A DNA stretch of 64,000 bases from Bacillota bacterium (GCA_023444055.1 JAEZRV010000041.1:66647-130646); one strand, 5' to 3'. Counted from the stretch's first letter, positions 1 to 8,279 are shown. Numbers and translations are program-made. Notes: generated from the sequence alone by a model not told the origin.

Positions 1-1
1 A

Positions 2-1555
2 AAGGTTGAGCTTTTCTGGCCAGTTAATTTATGTAAAGATCACATCGAAATTATAGATTCCCCGGGGTTAAATGAAGATGGGACTCGCACCGAGATTGCG
101 ACCAAGTATCTTCCAAAAGCGGATGCAATATTGTTTGTACTGCTATGCGATGCCCTTGCAAGCGAATCTGAAATGCGTGTAATAGACATGGATGTACGTG
201 GTCTAGGGCATGAGGATATATTTTTCATATGTAATAAATTTGACCAGGTCAGACTGAAGGAACGTGAGATGTTGGTTTCTCACGGTCGCAAGGTATTAGG
301 CAAGAAAACAAATCTGGGAGGAGAAGGAGTCTTTTTTATTTCAGCACGCAATGCTTTAGACGGAAGGCTTGAGAATAATAAAGTTTATCTGGATGAATCA
401 GGAATTTTACAACTGGAGACTGCACTTGCAGATTTTCTGACAAATGACAGGGGCAAATTAAAGCTGCTTCAGCCGTCCAGAGAATTGAATTATGCTATCA
501 AAGAGGCAAGGGAAAAAATAATCCCCTCACAAAAGAAACTGTTAGAGCAAAGCCTTGAGGAAATTGAACAAAAATATAAACAAATCAAGCCCAAGCTAAC
601 CGATTTGGAAGTTCGCAAGGCGCAAATCGTTAAAAGAATTGATAACCACAGAGAACGGCTGAAACTGGATGTAAGAAGAATTTCGGAACAGAGGTTGAGA
701 GAAGTTGTAAACAAAATTCCGCAGTGGGTCAATGAAATAGAGACAGATAAAAAAATTGGTATATTTTCAGGCAATTTGCAAGAACAAGCTGAAGGCATTG
801 TAAATGATGTAGTTCAAGGGCTTAAAGACAGAATGGAATTGGAGCAGGATACTTGGCAAAAAGAAGTTTTGAGTTCCCTTATTGAAGAAAGGCTTGTAGA
901 TATGGAACAGGATGTAGGAGATAATGTTAACGATTTTTATATAAATCTCGATGATGTCAAGGCAAGTATGACGGGTGCTCTTACTTCCGATAATTCCACA
1001 TTTAAGGAAGTATCCGGATGGGAAAGGCTTGGAGCAGTTGTCGGAAGCGTTTTCGTGGGGGATATATTTTCAGCCTTTGTGGGTTGGAGGTTCGGAATCA
1101 AAGAGATGGCAAAAAACATTGGCGTCCAATTTGGATTGGGTGCAGGTATGTTTCTGCTGGGAGTAACAAACCCTATAACGATTATTCCTGTATTATTGGG
1201 CGCAAGCTTAATTCAAATGTTTATAAGAACTAAATCAATGGACGAAAAAATAAAGGAAAAAGTGACACAGGAGATGGTTGGGAAATTGAAGGAGGAAATT
1301 TACCCGGTTTCAGAAAAAATGGCAGATGAAATATACAACCAGACCCAGCGTTTTTCCATAGGTGCAGGAACGGGATTGGAAAAGGAAATTAAATCGGTAC
1401 GGGAACAGGTCGAAGCTGTTCTCAATGACAAAAGGGCAGGAGAACAAAAAGTGAAGACCAAAAAAGAAGCTCTGATCTTTTTGGAAAAAGAAATAAGTGA
1501 AATTGATGCAGGACTAACTGATCTGATTTTTACGATTGCTGGTGTAAAAGCTTGA
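2..1555 (+). CDS. Dynamin-family GTPase, 3' part (5' end outside the window)
   Basis: The frame is open from base 2, so the gene begins upstream; the first visible Met (131) is internal. The first residues carry the G3 motif DSPGLNEDGTR, and NKFD about 60 residues on fits G4, so the P-loop lies outside the window. A long charged coiled-coil region follows (roughly residues 140-270 of the visible part). Two adjacent hydrophobic stretches (around nt 1025-1225) look like a membrane paddle, and a second coiled coil ends the protein. This order is typical of bacterial dynamin-like proteins, which remodel or protect membranes. A hairpin terminator follows at once, so the gene probably ends its own transcript. 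The family call is good; the role is unknown. Confidence 0.75.
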   Translation, partial: KVELFWPVNLCKDHIEIIDSPGLNEDGTRTEIATKYLPKADAILFVLLCDALASESEMRVIDMDVRGLGHEDIFFICNKFDQVRLKEREMLVSHGRKVLGKKTNLGGEGVFFISARNALDGRLENNKVYLDESGILQLETALADFLTNDRGKLKLLQPSRELNYAIKEAREKIIPSQKKLLEQSLEEIEQKYKQIKPKLTDLEVRKAQIVKRIDNHRERLKLDVRRISEQRLREVVNKIPQWVNEIETDKKIGIFSGNLQEQAEGIVNDVVQGLKDRMELEQDTWQKEVLSSLIEERLVDMEQDVGDNVNDFYINLDDVKASMTGALTSDNSTFKEVSGWERLGAVVGSVFVGDIFSAFVGWRFGIKEMAKNIGVQFGLGAGMFLLGVTNPITIIPVLLGASLIQMFIRTKSMDEKIKEKVTQEMVGKLKEEIYPVSEKMADEIYNQTQRFSIGAGTGLEKEIKSVREQVEAVLNDKRAGEQKVKTKKEALIFLEKEISEIDAGLTDLIFTIAGVKA

Positions 1556-1578
1556 GAGGCAGGAGAAGGATCGCAGTA

Positions 1579-1624
1579 CACCCCTATATTGAAATGTAAT
1601 AACACTCCTGTATAGGTGTTTTTC
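1579..1624 (+). terminator. Intrinsic terminator after the dynamin-like gene
   Basis: CACCCCTATA pairs with TATAGGTG across a 22-nt loop and is followed by a T run. It lies 24 bp after the stop codon. Confidence 0.6.
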
Positions 1625-2125
1625 ACTTGATTTGACTGTAATTTGATAATGATAAAGCCACATATAAAAGTCTGATAAAAACTGCGAGGCTGTTTGGAGA
1701 AGAAATTAAACAATTATGCAAGCCGCAGAGAATTAACTCAGTTTAGTCAAAAACACCAACCGATGATTGTTTGGATTACATAGACATAAATTTGGCAAAG
1801 CAAAAAGATAGATAAATTGAAAGCAAAAAGAAAATTGGAAATGATACATTGATATCCTGAGGGTGGTAAATGGCTTAAGTGACTACTTTTATGTGACATC
1901 ACATAGTAAAGTTTCTATGTGATGTCATTAAGTTATACACAGAAGTACTACGTTTTATATTTTTATGATAAAATTTTCAGATTACAGTTTATCTTTGGAA
2001 AACTAAAATTAAATCTAGCGAGTAATCATTTTTAAGATAATTGCAGTTACAAATATTGGAAATTTATATTACCAAAACGCCTGATTTCGGGTCGTTTTAT
2101 TGAAGCTATTAATTACAACTCACAT
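1625..2125. other. Intergenic stretch with one strong palindrome
   Basis: No coding potential is seen. At 1894-1905 and 1916-1927 a perfect 12-bp inverted repeat (TGACATCACATA / TATGTGATGTCA) surrounds a 10-nt loop. Its left arm lies inside a second palindrome with TGTGA and TCACA halves. No T run follows, so it could be an operator or an RNA hairpin. At about 2075-2100 an AAAACG/CGTTTT hairpin may end transcription of the minus-strand anfO-like gene. Confidence 0.35.
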
Positions 2126-2746
2126 TTACTCTTTACTGATACAAACTTTGTAGCTGTTCATATCCAGCTCTTCCATTATGTAAGTAAGCTTTTTAGGAGA
2201 AAAATAGCTTCCTAACCATGGGGGTAAATGGCTGCAAATAATTTCTAATTTACTAAATTGAGCGTTTTCAATAAAGGCTTTTAGTGCTTTCTTTGATGAT
2301 ATCTCAGGATGTTTTTGCTGTAACTCGATCAGATTAAAAAAATATACTCCTGGTATTTCCGTTTCTACTGGTGAAGGAGACAATTCTACTGAAGTAAGAA
2401 TTTTTTTGTTTGAGTATTCTTCTACATCAGAAAGTATATCATCTAGTATAATATTAGAAATGGCAGTTGTTTCAAAAATTGCAAAGCCCATTCTATCGAA
2501 AATAATGTAGGGAATTCCAGACATTGTTTTAGCAATAATAATTTTGCAGTCCTTTAAATTAGAAATGACTGTTTTAACGCAATCTCTAGTATCTGAAATT
2601 GAAGATAAAGGAGCTAAGGAATATCTGATTATATCCTCTATCTGCCAAGTATCATTTAATTTGTTATATAGCATGATACTAGAACCTTCCTCAAAATTCG
2701 TAAGCTCACTTTCAGAATTTACAATAATAGCAATTTTATTTGACAT
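2126..2746 (-). CDS. AnfO-like nitrogenase accessory protein
   Basis: This 206-aa soluble protein resembles the AnfO family (Fe-only nitrogenase accessory protein). It has an N-terminal SNKIAIIV strand, a middle segment with DCKIIIAKTMSGIPYIIFD followed by GFAIFE, and a C-terminal HLPPWLGSYF. The biochemical role of AnfO is not firmly known. I chose the ATG at 2746 because TAGGAGG lies 6-7 nt upstream; the longer frame to 2803 lacks an SD. It is divergent from nifH and has its own promoter and a leader terminator. No anfHDGK genes are visible and the neighbouring nitrogenase is Mo-type, which is unusual company. Family assignment is from memory of conserved motifs. Confidence 0.65.
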   Translation of the reverse strand: MSNKIAIIVNSESELTNFEEGSSIMLYNKLNDTWQIEDIIRYSLAPLSSISDTRDCVKTVISNLKDCKIIIAKTMSGIPYIIFDRMGFAIFETTAISNIILDDILSDVEEYSNKKILTSVELSPSPVETEIPGVYFFNLIELQQKHPEISSKKALKAFIENAQFSKLEIICSHLPPWLGSYFSPKKLTYIMEELDMNSYKVCISKE

Positions 2747-2785
2747 CAGATCGCCTCCTATCAACATTTTTAGACACAAATTAGT

Positions 2786-2831
2786 AAAAAAAGGGCAAAT
2801 CAAGTTGTTGGCTTGATTTGCTCCATTGCAA
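2786..2831 (-). terminator. Leader terminator with overlapping hexaloop hairpin (possible antitermination switch) before anfO
   Basis: On the minus strand GCAAATCAAG and CTTGATTTGC form a perfect 10-bp stem (2812-2821 with 2795-2804) followed by a T run, between promoter and gene. Just upstream TTGC-AATGGA-GCAA (2831-2818) forms a small hairpin with a 6-nt loop having A at position 1 and G at position 4. Its 3' arm is the start of the terminator stem, so the two are mutually exclusive. This is the layout of ANTAR-responsive antiterminators, although only one such hairpin is seen. Confidence 0.6.
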
Positions 2832-2853
2832 TCCTAAAATAATAATTTACTTT

Positions 2854-2882
2854 ATTATATGTGGGTTTATATAAATAAGCAA
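2854..2882 (-). promoter_or_regulatory. Sigma-A promoter of the anfO-like gene
   Basis: On the minus strand TTGCTT, a 17-nt spacer and a perfect TATAAT are present. Transcription should start near 2847, giving a leader of about 100 nt that contains the terminator at 2786-2821. Confidence 0.7.
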
Positions 2883-2960
2883 CTAATATTTGTAAATGAC
2901 TAAAATATAGACGATATTTGTAAGTATTGCATAAATATGTTGATAAACTACTATATATTA

Positions 2961-2989
2961 TTGACATATTTGTGCATTGTTAATAATTC
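2961..2989 (+). promoter_or_regulatory. Sigma-A promoter of nifH
   Basis: TTGACA, a 17-nt spacer and TAATTC lie about 280 bp upstream of nifH. No sigma-54 type GG-N10-GC site is seen. A start near 2996 puts both leader terminators inside the nifH 5' UTR. Confidence 0.6.
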
Positions 2990-3030
2990 TAAATGCATAT
3001 ATAATCGAAGTAAGCTAAATGAAAACAACA

Positions 3031-3080
3031 GACGACGAGGTCTCATATCCCAGTATTATGTGGGTTATGGGACTTTTTTA
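3031..3080 (+). terminator. nifH leader terminator 1
   Basis: GTCTCATATCCCA pairs with TGGGTTATGGGAC around an 8-nt loop, followed by six T. A short GAC-GACGAG-GTC hairpin (3031-3042) uses the first three bases of the terminator stem, so the structures compete. The loop has G at position 4 but G, not A, at position 1. Confidence 0.65.
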
Positions 3081-3147
3081 TTACCATAAGCAATGTTGGT
3101 TTATTAGCAGAAGTTGTTTTGTTTAGAAGCTTAATAATTTATCAATA

Positions 3148-3198
3148 GACAAAGAGGTCTTCAAACATATGCAATATGGTATGTTTGAGGGCCTTTTG
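3148..3198 (+). terminator. nifH leader terminator 2 with ANTAR-like hexaloop hairpin
   Basis: GGTCTTCAAACATA pairs over 14 bp (two G-U) with TATGTTTGAGGGCC and is followed by TTTT. The preceding GAC-AAAGAG-GTC hairpin (3148-3159) has A at loop position 1 and G at position 4, and its 3' arm is part of the terminator 5' arm. It lies 75 bp before the nifH start codon. Confidence 0.65.
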
Positions 3199-3272
3199 TT
3201 CTAATTACTGATGTATAGAAATACAGTGAAATTTAAAAAATTTAGCCCAAAGCGGGTATGGGAGGTATTATT

Positions 3273-4094
3273 ATGAGACAGGTGGCTATTTATGGTAAAG
3301 GCGGAATTGGAAAATCTACAACAACACAAAACTTAACAGCTGGATTGGGCGAAATGGGCAAAAAAATTATGATTGTTGGCTGTGACCCAAAAGCAGACTC
3401 CACAAGACTTATACTAGGAGGACTAGCACAACAGACTGTATTGGATACTCTTAGAGAAGAAGGCGAAGACATAGACTTAGATTTGGTTATGAAAAGAGGC
3501 TTTGCAAATATCAATTGTGTTGAGTCTGGAGGACCTGAACCAGGTGTTGGCTGTGCTGGTCGTGGTATTATTACTTCAATAGGACTGTTGGAAAGGCTTG
3601 GAGCCTATGAAGATGATTTAGACTATGTTTTCTATGATGTATTAGGTGATGTTGTTTGCGGAGGTTTTGCAATGCCAATACGAGAAGGAAAAGCACAGGA
3701 AATTTATATTGTTGCAAGCGGAGAAATGATGGCTCTTTACGCTGCAAATAATATTTCAAAGGGTATCTTGAAATATTCAAGTACAGGTGGCTGTAGACTT
3801 GGAGGTATTATTTGCAACAGTCGTAAGGTTGACGGTGAGGCAGCACTTGTTGAAGCTTTTGCAAAGGAGCTTGGTTCACAAATGATACATTTTGTTCCTA
3901 GGGACAATATGGTTCAAAGGGCAGAAATACATAAGAAAACGGTTATTGATTATGATTCAACCTGTGACCAGGCAGATGAATACAGAGCTCTTGCAAAAAA
4001 GATTGATGAGAACAAGATGTTTGTTGTTCCAAAGCCGCTTTCTCAGGATAGACTTGAAGCACTGCTTATGGAACATGGAATTATGGATATATAA
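3273..4094 (+). CDS. nifH: Nitrogenase iron protein
   Basis: This is the dinitrogenase reductase, a homodimeric 4Fe-4S ATPase that feeds electrons to the MoFe protein. The 273-aa product has the P-loop GKGGIGKST at residues 8-16, the cluster cysteine in GVGCAGRG (which also holds the Arg that is ADP-ribosylated in some species) and the second cluster cysteine in DVVCGGF. ATG 3273 is chosen over the in-frame ATG at 3258 because GGGAGG sits 7 nt before it and the protein then starts MRQVAIYG as the family does. It is first in the nif cluster and is probably controlled by the two leader terminators. Downstream structured repeats separate it from nifI1. Confidence 0.97.
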   Translation: MRQVAIYGKGGIGKSTTTQNLTAGLGEMGKKIMIVGCDPKADSTRLILGGLAQQTVLDTLREEGEDIDLDLVMKRGFANINCVESGGPEPGVGCAGRGIITSIGLLERLGAYEDDLDYVFYDVLGDVVCGGFAMPIREGKAQEIYIVASGEMMALYAANNISKGILKYSSTGGCRLGGIICNSRKVDGEAALVEAFAKELGSQMIHFVPRDNMVQRAEIHKKTVIDYDSTCDQADEYRALAKKIDENKMFVVPKPLSQDRLEALLMEHGIMDI

Positions 4095-4180
4095 CGAGGC
4101 AAGAAAATGTCCCCCACATCTATAAGTGGCGGGTACCGCTTTGGTTTTCAGGCGGTGAGAATATCTCCCGCCTCGATGAA
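4091..4180 (+). repeat. Structured repeat element, copy 1 (second copy at 60171)
   Basis: The element begins at the nifH stop codon. An outer stem CGAGGC/GCCTCG closes three hairpins: CCAC/GTGG, GCGG-GTA-CCGC, and GGCGG-t-GAGA/TCTC-CCGCC. The copy at 60171-60258 is nearly identical, and its outer stem reads CGAGGC/GCCTTG, so pairing is kept. It probably works as RNA; I do not recognise the family. Confidence 0.5.
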
Positions 4181-4197
4181 ACGCCGCTGAATGTAAT

Positions 4198-4263
4198 AGC
4201 TCGAAAATAAAGTATGTACAAACAAGGTGCATTTTCGAGCCACAAAAACCACAAGTGGTTTTT
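4198..4263 (+). repeat. Twin-hairpin element A with terminator-like second hairpin
   Basis: GCTCGAAAAT/ATTTTCGAGC (4199-4208 / 4231-4240) forms a 10-bp stem around a 22-nt loop. It is followed by AAAAACCAC-AA-GTGGTTTTT (4244-4263), a terminator-shaped hairpin. A related copy with compensatory changes is at 12923-12987. It may process or end the nifH message. Confidence 0.5.
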
Positions 4264-4304
4264 GACGGTGTATACAATCGAAAAATTTCATTTTGAATCT
4301 AGGC

Positions 4305-4483
4305 GTTATAATACTATATCTCATTTAAAATATAGAAAAGGCATATTTTAAATCACCGCTTACGCGATGCACTGCATAAGCAGTGGCTCATAGTATTGAA
4401 CAACATTTGCGGGCTTTGCCCTAACGCCGCATATGCGGCTATTTAAAATGTGATTCCACATTTTAAATACAAATTAGTATAAC
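4305..4483. repeat. MITE-like insertion with terminal inverted repeats upstream of nifI1
   Basis: The ends GTTATAATACTA and TTAGTATAAC are imperfect inverted repeats about 179 bp apart. The interior is highly palindromic, including ATTTAAAATGTG-attc-CACATTTTAAAT and GCCGCATATGCGGC. A smaller relative lies at 41084-41175. There is no coding capacity. The nifI1 SD follows immediately. Confidence 0.4.
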
Positions 4484-4508
4484 TTTAATTAAGAAAGGTG
4501 GATAAAAT

Positions 4509-4835
4509 ATGTTACTAATAAGAGCAATTATAAGACCGGAGAGAACCAATATACTACTATCAGAATTACTAGCAGCTGGGTTTCCCGCAGTAACAAAGAT
4601 GGATGTTTATGGTAGAGGTAAGCAGAAAGGTATAGTAATAGGAGATGTTCAGTATAATGAAATACCTAAAGAAATGTTGATGCTTGTTGTAAATGATGAA
4701 GACAAGGATGATGTGGTAAAAGTAATAATGAGAAATGCGAGAACAGGTGAAAAGGGTAATTTTGGAGATGGTAGAATCTTTATCAGCACAGTAGTGGATG
4801 CTTATACCATCAGTACTGCTAAACAAGGACTGTAG
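4509..4835 (+). CDS. nifI1: PII-like nitrogenase regulator NifI1
   Basis: This 108-aa PII-family protein starts MLLIRAIIRPERTN and has the T-loop region around VYGRGKQKG and the C-terminal GDGRIFISTV nucleotide-binding segment. In archaea and clostridia the NifI1/NifI2 pair, encoded between nifH and nifD, binds and inhibits dinitrogenase when fixed nitrogen is available and is relieved by 2-oxoglutarate. The position here is the same. The SD AAAGGTGG lies 8 nt before the ATG. Its stop is 12 bp before the nifI2 start, so the two are co-translated or tightly coupled. Confidence 0.92.
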   Translation: MLLIRAIIRPERTNILLSELLAAGFPAVTKMDVYGRGKQKGIVIGDVQYNEIPKEMLMLVVNDEDKDDVVKVIMRNARTGEKGNFGDGRIFISTVVDAYTISTAKQGL

Positions 4836-4847
4836 GAGGGAATGCTT

Positions 4848-5222
4848 ATGAAAGAGATAATGGCCATTATTCGTACTGATAAGGTTAATAAAACTAAAGA
4901 GGCTCTTGGAAACGCAGGCTTTCCTGCATTTTGTTGCAGACCATGTCTGGGAAGAGGGAAGAAAAGCCTTGATGCGACGGTTTTAAATTATATTATGGAA
5001 ACAGGAGAATTGCCGGTATCTAAAGTTGGAGAGGCATTTACAGAAACTGCAAGACTTATTCCAAAAAGGATTTTAACTTTAGTAATTGAGGATGAACAAG
5101 TAGATATTGCGATTAAAACTATATTTAAAGCTAACCAAACAGGTAATCCAGGTGATGGGAAAATATTTGTTCTTCCAATAGAAGAAACCTACAAGGTTAG
5201 AACTGGTGAAAACATACTATAA
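4848..5222 (+). CDS. nifI2: PII-like nitrogenase regulator NifI2
   Basis: This 124-aa PII-family protein (start MKEIMAIIRTDK) carries a longer T-loop than NifI1, including PCLGRGKKS, and the conserved GDGKIFVLPIEET end. It acts with NifI1 in post-translational switch-off of dinitrogenase. ATG 4848 fits the SD GGAGGG with 7-nt spacing; the in-frame ATG at 4842 is too close to it. The nifD SD (GGGGGTGAG) begins just after its stop codon, so nifI1-nifI2-nifD form one translational series. Confidence 0.92.
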   Translation: MKEIMAIIRTDKVNKTKEALGNAGFPAFCCRPCLGRGKKSLDATVLNYIMETGELPVSKVGEAFTETARLIPKRILTLVIEDEQVDIAIKTIFKANQTGNPGDGKIFVLPIEETYKVRTGENIL

Positions 5223-5241
5223 AATATCGGGGGTGAGACAA

Positions 5242-6834
5242 ATGAATGTAAGAAATATTGTACTGGATAAATATGGAGCAAAGGTCTATAAAAATCGAAA
5301 AGAACATATTATAGAGGTCAATGAAGAGACTAAGCAACAGCCTATTGCTGCAAACACAAGAAGTATTGCCGGTATTATGACTAATAGAGGATGTTGTTAT
5401 GCAGGATGTAAGGGAGTTGTACTCGGCCCCCTGAAAGATGTTTTAGTGCTGACTCATGGGCCTATTGGCTGCGGCTTTTACTCATGGGGAACCAGAAGAA
5501 ATAAGGCTAAGCCAGAGGATGGAAGAAACTTTATTGAGTACTGTTTTTCAACAGATCTCCAGGAGTCAGATATTGTATTTGGCGGTGAGAAAAAGTTAAG
5601 GCAAGCAATAAAAGAGGCAATAGATATATTCCAGCCAAAATGCATAATGATTTGTTCTACTTGTCCAGTTGGTTTGATAGGTGATGATATTCATGCAGTA
5701 GCTGCTGATACGGAAAAGGAATATGGTATATCCTGTATGGCATTCAGTTGTGAGGGATATAAGGGAGTAAGCCAGAGTGGTGGTCATCATATTGCCAATA
5801 ATACTTTAATGAAAAAAGTTATAGGTACAGGAGATGCAGAGCCTACTAAAAAGTTTACTGTCAATATTCTTGGTGAATATAACATCGGCGGTGATGGATG
5901 GGAAATTGAAAGATTTCTTAAAAGAATAGGATATGAAGTAATAACTGTTTTTACCGGCAACGGAAGTTATGAAACAATGAAGAATGCACATACGGCAAAT
6001 TTGAACATAGTACAATGTCATCGTTCAATTAACTATATAGCAGAAATGATGAAAATAAAATATGGAATTGACTGGATAAAAGTAAATTTTATAGGTCTGG
6101 GTGCAGCTATACAATCTCTGAGAGATATGGCAACATATTTTGGTGATGAGGAGCTTATAGATAGAACAGAAGCGGTTATAGCTGATGAGCTTGCCAATAT
6201 AGCAGAGGAAAAACAATATTACTACTCTAAATTAAAAGGAAAAACAGCAGCACTTTATGTTGGTGGTTCACGTGCTCATCATTATCAGAATTTGCTAGCA
6301 GATTTTGGAGTTAAAACAGTACTTGCAGGGTATGAGTTTGCCCATAGAGATGATTATGAGGGCCGAGAAGTTATTCCGACAATAAAGGAAGATGCAGATA
6401 GTAAGAATATTGAACATCTTGAGGTCAAAAAGGATGAGCAGAAATACCATGCATATCTGACTGAAGAGCAATACGAGGATTTAAAGACAAAGATACCTTT
6501 GGAACAATATTGCGGAATGATTAAAACGATGGATGATAAGAGTGTGGTTGTAGACGATTTGAATCACTTTGAAACTGAAGAGTTTATCAAATTGCTTAAA
6601 CCCGATATGTTTTTCTCAGGTATAAAAGACAAATATGTTCTTCAAAAATCAGGGGTATATTCAAAGCAATTGCATTCCTATGATTATAGTGGACCATATG
6701 CAGGTTTCAATGGAGCAATTAATTTTGCCAGAGATTTAACGATGGGGCTATATACTCCAGCATGGGGATTGGTAACACCACCTTGGAAAAATAAATCGAC
6801 ACTTAAGGCTAAACTAGTAGGAGGTGAGGAGTAA
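5242..6834 (+). CDS. nifD: Nitrogenase MoFe protein alpha chain
   Basis: NifD binds the FeMo cofactor and shares the P-cluster with NifK. P-cluster cysteines are seen in RGCCYAGCKG, GPIGCGFYS and STCPVGLIGDD. The catalytic Gln/His region is SQSGGHHIAN, the FeMo-co cysteine is in VQCHRSINYI and the homocitrate-side His in KQLHSYDYSGPY. At 530 aa it carries the roughly 50-residue insertion (about residues 380-435) typical of clostridial NifD. These residues fit a Mo-type enzyme and not an Fe-only one. ATG 5242 follows GGGGGTGAG. Its stop overlaps the nifK start (TAATG), so alpha and beta are translationally coupled. Confidence 0.97.
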   Translation: MNVRNIVLDKYGAKVYKNRKEHIIEVNEETKQQPIAANTRSIAGIMTNRGCCYAGCKGVVLGPLKDVLVLTHGPIGCGFYSWGTRRNKAKPEDGRNFIEYCFSTDLQESDIVFGGEKKLRQAIKEAIDIFQPKCIMICSTCPVGLIGDDIHAVAADTEKEYGISCMAFSCEGYKGVSQSGGHHIANNTLMKKVIGTGDAEPTKKFTVNILGEYNIGGDGWEIERFLKRIGYEVITVFTGNGSYETMKNAHTANLNIVQCHRSINYIAEMMKIKYGIDWIKVNFIGLGAAIQSLRDMATYFGDEELIDRTEAVIADELANIAEEKQYYYSKLKGKTAALYVGGSRAHHYQNLLADFGVKTVLAGYEFAHRDDYEGREVIPTIKEDADSKNIEHLEVKKDEQKYHAYLTEEQYEDLKTKIPLEQYCGMIKTMDDKSVVVDDLNHFETEEFIKLLKPDMFFSGIKDKYVLQKSGVYSKQLHSYDYSGPYAGFNGAINFARDLTMGLYTPAWGLVTPPWKNKSTLKAKLVGGEE

Positions 6835-8198
6835 TGCTGAATTTGACTAAAAAAGAGATTTCAGATAGAAGTGCACTTAGAGTAAACCCATGTAAAACCT
6901 GTCAGCCTGTTGGTGCAATATATGCAGCACTTGGAGTACATAATTGTATGCCTCATAGTCATGGTTCACAAGGCTGCGTTTCATATCACAGAACCTTTTT
7001 GAGCAGACACTTCAAGGAACCAGCAATTGCCTCCACAAGCTCATTTACAGAGGGTGCATCAGTATTTGGAGGAGGCAGTAATCTTAGAACAGGTGTAAAG
7101 AATGTTTTTGATATATATAATCCAGACATTATTGCTGTACACACTACCTGTCTTAGCGAAACCATTGGAGATGATTTGAATTCCTATATTCAGGATATGG
7201 ATATTCCTGAGGGGAAGCTGGTAATACATGCAAATACACCTAGTTACGTAGGTTCACATATATTTGGTTTTTACAATATGATGGCAGGTTTTATAAATTA
7301 TCTTTCTAAATCGACTGGTAAATGCAATGGAAAAACTGCAATTTTTCCTGGGTTTGTAAATCCAGGTGATATCAGAGAAATGAAAAAAATTGCGAATTAT
7401 ATGAAGGTTCCTTTTACAATGTTCCCTGATCAGAGCGGAGTAATGGATGTTCCGATGACAGGTGATTATTCAATGTATCCAAAGGGCGGTACATGTATTC
7501 CTGAGATTGTCGGGCTGGGTGACTGCAAAATGGTTTTGGCACTGGGCGAATTGACTAGTGAAGAACCTGCAAGCTTATTGGAGAGGAAATGTAAGGTGCC
7601 GTATACACTACTTCCACTTCCTATTGGAATAGAGGCCACTGATAAGTTCGTAATGGAATTAGCTCAATTGTCAAATGAAGAGGTGCCCTATGAACTGGAG
7701 GAAGAACGTGGACAACTGGTAGATATAATGCTTGATGCACATGCTTACTTTTATAATAAGACAGTAGCAATATTCGGAGATCCCGATACTGTGCTTGGCT
7801 TAACTCGAATGGTGCTTGAAATGGGTATGATTCCTAAGTACGTTTTAACAGGAACACCAGGAGAAAATTTTGTTAAACTGGCAGAAAAAATATTTGAACA
7901 GTACGGAGTCGAAGGCTGTACTGCAAAAGCAGCAGGAGACTTGTTTGAATTGCATCAATGGATTAAGAATGAAAAGGTTGATTTAATGATAGGAACTTCT
8001 TACGGTAAATCAATTGCAAGAGCTGAAGGTATTCCTTTTGTTCGTGCAGGGTTCCCTGTTCTAGACAGATATGCACATCCGTATTTTCCAATCGTAGGAT
8101 ACAAAGGAGCTTTAAGATTAGTAGAAAAGATTTCAGAGGCACTAATGGATATACAAGATCAGACATGTTCAGATGAAGACTTTGAAATGGTTATGTAG
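6834..8198 (+). CDS. nifK: Nitrogenase MoFe protein beta chain
   Basis: NifK (454 aa) is the short clostridial form lacking the N-terminal extension of proteobacterial NifK. P-cluster ligands are visible in VNPCKTCQPVGA, HGSQGCVSYHR and TTCLSETIGDD. It completes the alpha2-beta2 dinitrogenase. The ATG overlaps the nifD stop by one base and the SD GAGGTGAGGAG lies in nifD. A terminator-like hairpin follows before nifE, which may reduce readthrough and set higher expression of structural than of assembly genes. Confidence 0.97.
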   Translation: MLNLTKKEISDRSALRVNPCKTCQPVGAIYAALGVHNCMPHSHGSQGCVSYHRTFLSRHFKEPAIASTSSFTEGASVFGGGSNLRTGVKNVFDIYNPDIIAVHTTCLSETIGDDLNSYIQDMDIPEGKLVIHANTPSYVGSHIFGFYNMMAGFINYLSKSTGKCNGKTAIFPGFVNPGDIREMKKIANYMKVPFTMFPDQSGVMDVPMTGDYSMYPKGGTCIPEIVGLGDCKMVLALGELTSEEPASLLERKCKVPYTLLPLPIGIEATDKFVMELAQLSNEEVPYELEEERGQLVDIMLDAHAYFYNKTVAIFGDPDTVLGLTRMVLEMGMIPKYVLTGTPGENFVKLAEKIFEQYGVEGCTAKAAGDLFELHQWIKNEKVDLMIGTSYGKSIARAEGIPFVRAGFPVLDRYAHPYFPIVGYKGALRLVEKISEALMDIQDQTCSDEDFEMVM

Positions 8199-8225
8199 AA
8201 GAAATAGATCAACAGCAATGGAGCT

Positions 8226-8260
8226 GTAGCACAGGATATATCTGTGCTACGGCTTTTTTG
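8226..8260 (+). terminator. Hairpin attenuator between nifK and nifE
   Basis: GTAGCACAG and CTGTGCTAC form a perfect 9-bp stem with a 7-nt loop followed by six T, 20 bp before the nifE start codon. It should partially stop the nifHIIDK transcript. Confidence 0.7.
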
Positions 8261-8279
8261 TTAAAGGGGGTTGGAGAAG

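Noticed and set aside
1300..1713. 137-codon minus-strand ORF overlapping the dynamin-like gene
   Set aside because: It lies mostly antisense to a clear coding region and has no SD or recognisable domain.
1890..1906. CRP-type site TGTGA...TCACA
   Set aside because: The half sites are only 2 bp apart instead of 6, and the sequence is better read as part of a larger hairpin.
2126..2746. Fe-only nitrogenase cluster
   Set aside because: Despite the AnfO-like gene, NifD has Mo-type residues and clostridial length, nifE and nifN-B are present, and no anfG is seen.
2747..3272. Sigma-54/NifA-type promoter for nifH
   Set aside because: No GG-N10-GC promoter and no TGT-N10-ACA upstream site was found; good sigma-A promoters are present.
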